Below, piece by piece: positions 6,014 to 8,846 of a stretch of 8,846 nucleotides of DNA. The DNA lies in assembly GCA_027621485.1 (NCBI GenBank), contig JAQCBG010000019.1:1-8846 (forward strand). Reading direction: 5' to 3'. This DNA comes from Pseudomonadota bacterium. GTDB taxonomy: Bacteria > Pseudomonadota > Alphaproteobacteria > Rickettsiales > Midichloriaceae. The number at the start of each line of letters is the position of its first letter. Within the stretch, counting starts at the first letter, position 1. A model generated the notes under the pieces. It did not search any database and had not been told where the DNA came from. It saw only the letters and a list, made by a program, of their open reading frames with translations. A program made the translations under genes and the position numbers.

Positions 6014-8485
6014 TTAAGTATTAATATTAATCATCTCATTATAATAGTCATTATAAGAATCTGGAATATGCATCGTATCTGTAATATCATGATGGTCTTT
6101 TATATCAAAAACTTTAACATTCCCACCTCTTTCAAAATGAATTTCATCTATATAAAAATCACCAGACATAATATCGCTATGAGATTGCATTTCATGATCA
6201 ACAATCATAACAATCTTATCACCTAGATATTTTTTAATACATCTTAAGGCGCTTTTTTGAGAAATCTCATCAAGACCAGTAAGCCCCTCATCTATTACAA
6301 AAATACAGTCTTTCGAATTTTTAAATGAGTGCAGTATTAATCTTGCAAGTTGTATTTTTTTCTTTTGACCTCCGCTCACCTTATCATTCCAATCATCTTG
6401 ATATTCCTCTATTCTGGATGAAAGAAGAGATTTTTCTGGAATGTTTTCATTTTTTCTTTCATCAAAAACTCCCTCCAAATCATTTAATACATTTGCAATT
6501 TCTTCATTTGTAAAAATATTATCTTGATATGGATAACAAAGCAGCCCTTTTAGTGTTATAAATTTTGCAAAATAATCAGATTGCGTCATGAATTTTATTT
6601 TGCTCTTATCATGAGCTCCTGATGTCGACGGATAATATACCTCACCAGATCCACGAACATCACCAAGAGTTGGAAAACCCTTTAAAATAGATAAAAACGT
6701 CGATTTACCACAACCAGACTTACCAGTAATTGCATGTATTCCAGGCTTGATATATAGATCATTTATTTTTGAAAGTAAATTATCCTGACAGTATATTGCG
6801 AGCTCTGGAATTACAATTCCATTATATTTATTAATATCATGACATTGAAAGTTTACATCATAATGCACATCCATTGCATCTAAAGTATCTATAATTCTAA
6901 TAAGTGATTCTATCTTCTTATAGTCTTGTGCATAATGATCACTTTCAACTTTATTTGCCAATATGTGATTTAACTTTGTTATCGTATCATTCTCTCCAAT
7001 ATAACTCAGTATGCCCGTAGTACAATTTACTATTTCTTGCTGCATCGCGAGATCATGTCTCATTACATTCATCACAACTTCAATCAAAGCCCTCATATCT
7101 AAGGCAAAAAGCTTTTCTAATATCTCAAGTTTACTATCGTCATGCAGAGCATCTTTGACGAGCTCTCCAAGAGATCTAGATAAAAGAAGTGCACTTCCAA
7201 ATATCTTAGAAAACAAGCCTATATAATGCTTCACTTTTTCAAACTCTGCATTTTTACGATAAATATTATTATTATAATTTATTAGATCAGAAAAGCTCTT
7301 ATATAATGCCTCTCTTTTAAAATTCATTCCATCTTGCTCTGTGATTTGTTTTGCATATGTCGCAGCGTCTGAAGCCTCCACACACATATTCTCTGCCATA
7401 AAATCGCATTGCTTCTCTGCATCATTTATAGCATTAATTAATTTCTTTTGATGCAATCCAGATAATCTTTTACTAACAATAACAATACTAAAATCATTTG
7501 CATTCATATTAAATAATCGCCCAAATAGAGTAAACATATTAATCATAGAATGCGATGTAGAATCAGATATTATTCCAATGATGTTAGATGCAATGCTATG
7601 AAGATCTTTAATACTTGACAATTCTGATTTTAATTTTTCAAGTTTTAAGCTACTTTCGTCGCAAAATATTTTCTGAAGTAAAGATTTATATAAAAGTGAT
7701 TGCAATACATCAAAGTATTTTGAACAAATACCAGCACTAACACTCCTAAAATGCTCAAACTTTATTGCTTCTATTATTATAGAAGAAGTTTTATATAACA
7801 TATCATTCGTAATAGGATTTAGCGCATAAGCATTGCATAATATTTGCGCTATTTGCTTTGCAAATACTTCGTACATTACGTGTATTGTCAAATTTGAATA
7901 TACTATTTCTTTGTTCACTGCATCAAATTGCTGCTCTAGAACTGGATCTGATGCACTAATTTTCTTTATATCTTGCTTGTATTTATATAGATTTTTTCCA
8001 TGAGATCTGTATGCCTCTATAGGCGAAAAGATATCATTCACAGATCCATATAATCCAATAATGCCACCAATGAAGCCACTAATAATTTTTGAAGCCACAA
8101 AAAATTGCTCTGCGCCTTTCAGTTTATTATTCCCAAGTAGTAATGCAAAAGCTGCATACCCTATATTGCCAATAGCAGAAAGAGAATAAACGCCAATAGC
8201 TGAAGATACACATGTATCTGCTATATGATGCTTTTCTACCCCAAAGCGCGATGAAAAAAACTCATCCATTGCGGTAGCGGCGCCAAAGACAAATCCATAA
8301 CCAAGCTGCTCTTTTAATGGCTCAGTAATAAAGAAATTAGAACCAGTCATTGCGGCATCTGCGATATTCAGCAATGGATTTTGAAAATTATACATTGCTC
8401 CGGCAGCATAATATCCAAATAGCGATCCAACAGAGCGACATATATTGAGACCTACTTGCTTTGCAATTAAAGAATATTTCATCAT
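6014..8485 (-). CDS. large ABC-ATPase protein with divergent N-terminal membrane region (putative ABC half-transporter)
   Basis: Not recognised as a named gene. Counted from the ATG at 8483-8485 it has 823 residues. The frame extends two codons further to TTG (8489-8491), but two tandem ATGs follow and neither has a Shine-Dalgarno motif. The C-terminus (about 565-800) is a complete ABC ATPase: Walker A GKSGCGKST (588-596), Q-loop Q635, signature SGGQK (704-708), Walker B CIFVIDE (D732, E733), D-loop GLD and H-loop H764 in VDHE. The N-terminal 150 residues hold four short, Gly/Ala-rich hydrophobic stretches near 19-31, 62-74, 93-118 and 132-149. The middle (about 150-540) is helical with little clear membrane character. 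A segment near 365-385 (ENMCVEASDAATYAK) and the Q-loop context TLKGLLCYP recall the ABC_membrane_2/YddA-ABCD class of fused transporters, which is my best guess for its family. A membrane transporter is inferred; substrate and direction are unknown. It stands alone between qor and the rnd cluster with no obvious partner gene. Confidence 0.8.
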   Translation of the reverse strand: MMKYSLIAKQVGLNICRSVGSLFGYYAAGAMYNFQNPLLNIADAAMTGSNFFITEPLKEQLGYGFVFGAATAMDEFFSSRFGVEKHHIADTCVSSAIGVYSLSAIGNIGYAAFALLLGNNKLKGAEQFFVASKIISGFIGGIIGLYGSVNDIFSPIEAYRSHGKNLYKYKQDIKKISASDPVLEQQFDAVNKEIVYSNLTIHVMYEVFAKQIAQILCNAYALNPITNDMLYKTSSIIIEAIKFEHFRSVSAGICSKYFDVLQSLLYKSLLQKIFCDESSLKLEKLKSELSSIKDLHSIASNIIGIISDSTSHSMINMFTLFGRLFNMNANDFSIVIVSKRLSGLHQKKLINAINDAEKQCDFMAENMCVEASDAATYAKQITEQDGMNFKREALYKSFSDLINYNNNIYRKNAEFEKVKHYIGLFSKIFGSALLLSRSLGELVKDALHDDSKLEILEKLFALDMRALIEVVMNVMRHDLAMQQEIVNCTTGILSYIGENDTITKLNHILANKVESDHYAQDYKKIESLIRIIDTLDAMDVHYDVNFQCHDINKYNGIVIPELAIYCQDNLLSKINDLYIKPGIHAITGKSGCGKSTFLSILKGFPTLGDVRGSGEVYYPSTSGAHDKSKIKFMTQSDYFAKFITLKGLLCYPYQDNIFTNEEIANVLNDLEGVFDERKNENIPEKSLLSSRIEEYQDDWNDKVSGGQKKKIQLARLILHSFKNSKDCIFVIDEGLTGLDEISQKSALRCIKKYLGDKIVMIVDHEMQSHSDIMSGDFYIDEIHFERGGNVKVFDIKDHHDITDTMHIPDSYNDYYNEMININT

Positions 8486-8641
8486 AAACAATAAAAAACT
8501 GATTTTTTAAGATCTCTAGGATCTGCGTAATATACCGTTCTAGTGAATTTAAGAATACCGAGCAACAAAGAAATGAGTGTCATTACAACAAATTACCTCA
8601 TCTTATGTACAATAATCTGCATTAATCATGAAGTATTTATA

Positions 8642-8846
8642 TTAGATAACAAAAATTGCTGGACCGATGATTTTTTTACTTTCTAAATCTGCATGAGCAA
8701 TGCTTACATCATTCATTAAATATTCTGTGTGTTGAATTTTATCCGCAGACTCACTCATCAGAAATTCAAAAACATCACTAGCACTAAGAAGTAGTTCTGC
8801 TCTGTTAGACTTGTAATCAAGGAGAGAAACATTTGTGATAAATACA
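8642..8846 (-). CDS. qor: NADPH:quinone oxidoreductase, C-terminal fragment (5' end outside window)
   Basis: Only the last 67 residues are in the window. They end in TAA at 8642-8644, and the frame is open to the right edge. The order of features matches the C-terminus of the QorA-type, zinc-independent medium-chain dehydrogenase/reductases. SLLDY is followed by RAELLLSASDVFEFL (compare REEL...ELF in E. coli Qor), then VSIAHADLESKKIIGPAIFVI, matching the family ending DAxxAHxxLESRxTxGxxLL. These enzymes reduce quinones with NADPH in the cytosol. Identification rests on remembered family sequence and a short fragment, so another member of the Qor subfamily is possible. It points the same way as the ABC gene, with about 155 bases between its stop and the ATG of that gene and no clear terminator there. 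Confidence 0.78.
   Translation of the reverse strand, partial: VFITNVSLLDYKSNRAELLLSASDVFEFLMSESADKIQHTEYLMNDVSIAHADLESKKIIGPAIFVI

Noticed and set aside
6325..6513. 62-codon plus-strand frame
   Set aside because: It lies antisense to the ABC signature and Walker region; its hydrophobic, Phe/His-rich composition is what the reverse of Lys/Glu/Asp-rich coding DNA gives.
7011..7226. 71-codon plus-strand frame
   Set aside because: Antisense to the helical middle of the ABC protein, Ser/Leu-rich, with no motif or start signal.
8510..8524. Imperfect palindrome AGATCTCTAGGATCT in the leader of the ABC gene
   Set aside because: Only 5-bp arms, no known operator, and the kind of inverted repeat expected by chance; not enough to call a site.
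8486..8641. Gap between qor and the ABC gene searched for a promoter, terminator or small gene
   Set aside because: A TATATT could serve as a -10 element but no convincing -35 accompanies it; no strong hairpin and no supported frame.

Overview
This AT-rich window (roughly one third GC by eye) carries bacterial genes that are all on the minus strand, so transcription runs from high to low coordinates. Protein style suggests an alphaproteobacterium, most likely an AT-rich, host-associated Rickettsiales or Holosporales type. The clues are a short RNase D with only the exonuclease domain, a PET-type release factor 1, lysine/isoleucine/asparagine-rich proteins and a lack of Shine-Dalgarno sequences. 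This placement is inferred from protein style, not from a phylogeny. TAA and TAG are the stops seen, and no in-frame TGA is needed, so the standard bacterial code fits.

Layout in transcription order. At the right edge is the C-terminal end of an NADPH:quinone oxidoreductase (8846-8642). About 150 bases without a gene follow. Next is one long protein (8485-6014) with hydrophobic N-terminal segments, a long helical middle and a complete ABC ATPase domain at its C-terminus. A 160-base gap (6013-5851) then holds a 9-bp hairpin, a short direct repeat and a doubtful micro-ORF. From 5850 to the left edge six genes run close together: rnd, xerD, bioD, bioA, prfA and rodA. Their gaps are 16, 8, 4 and 25 bases, followed by a short prfA/rodA overlap. 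This looks like one operon. rodA is still open at base 1, so its end lies outside the window.

The cluster mixes housekeeping functions: RNA 3' processing (rnd), chromosome dimer resolution (xerD), translation termination (prfA) and cell-wall elongation (rodA). Inserted among them are two consecutive steps of biotin synthesis. BioA makes 7,8-diaminopelargonate and BioD closes the ureido ring to dethiobiotin. The other biotin genes (bioB, bioF, bioC, bioH) are not in the window. All catalytic residues that can be checked in rnd, xerD, bioD, bioA and prfA are present, so these genes look functional.

The least ordinary items are the large ABC-ATPase protein with a barely recognisable membrane domain, the bioD-bioA pair inside a housekeeping operon, SEDS-motif changes in RodA, and a strong excess of the tetranucleotide GCGC across an otherwise AT-rich sequence. 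I see no CRISPR array, transposon, rRNA or tRNA. I do not see clear evidence of a wholly new system.
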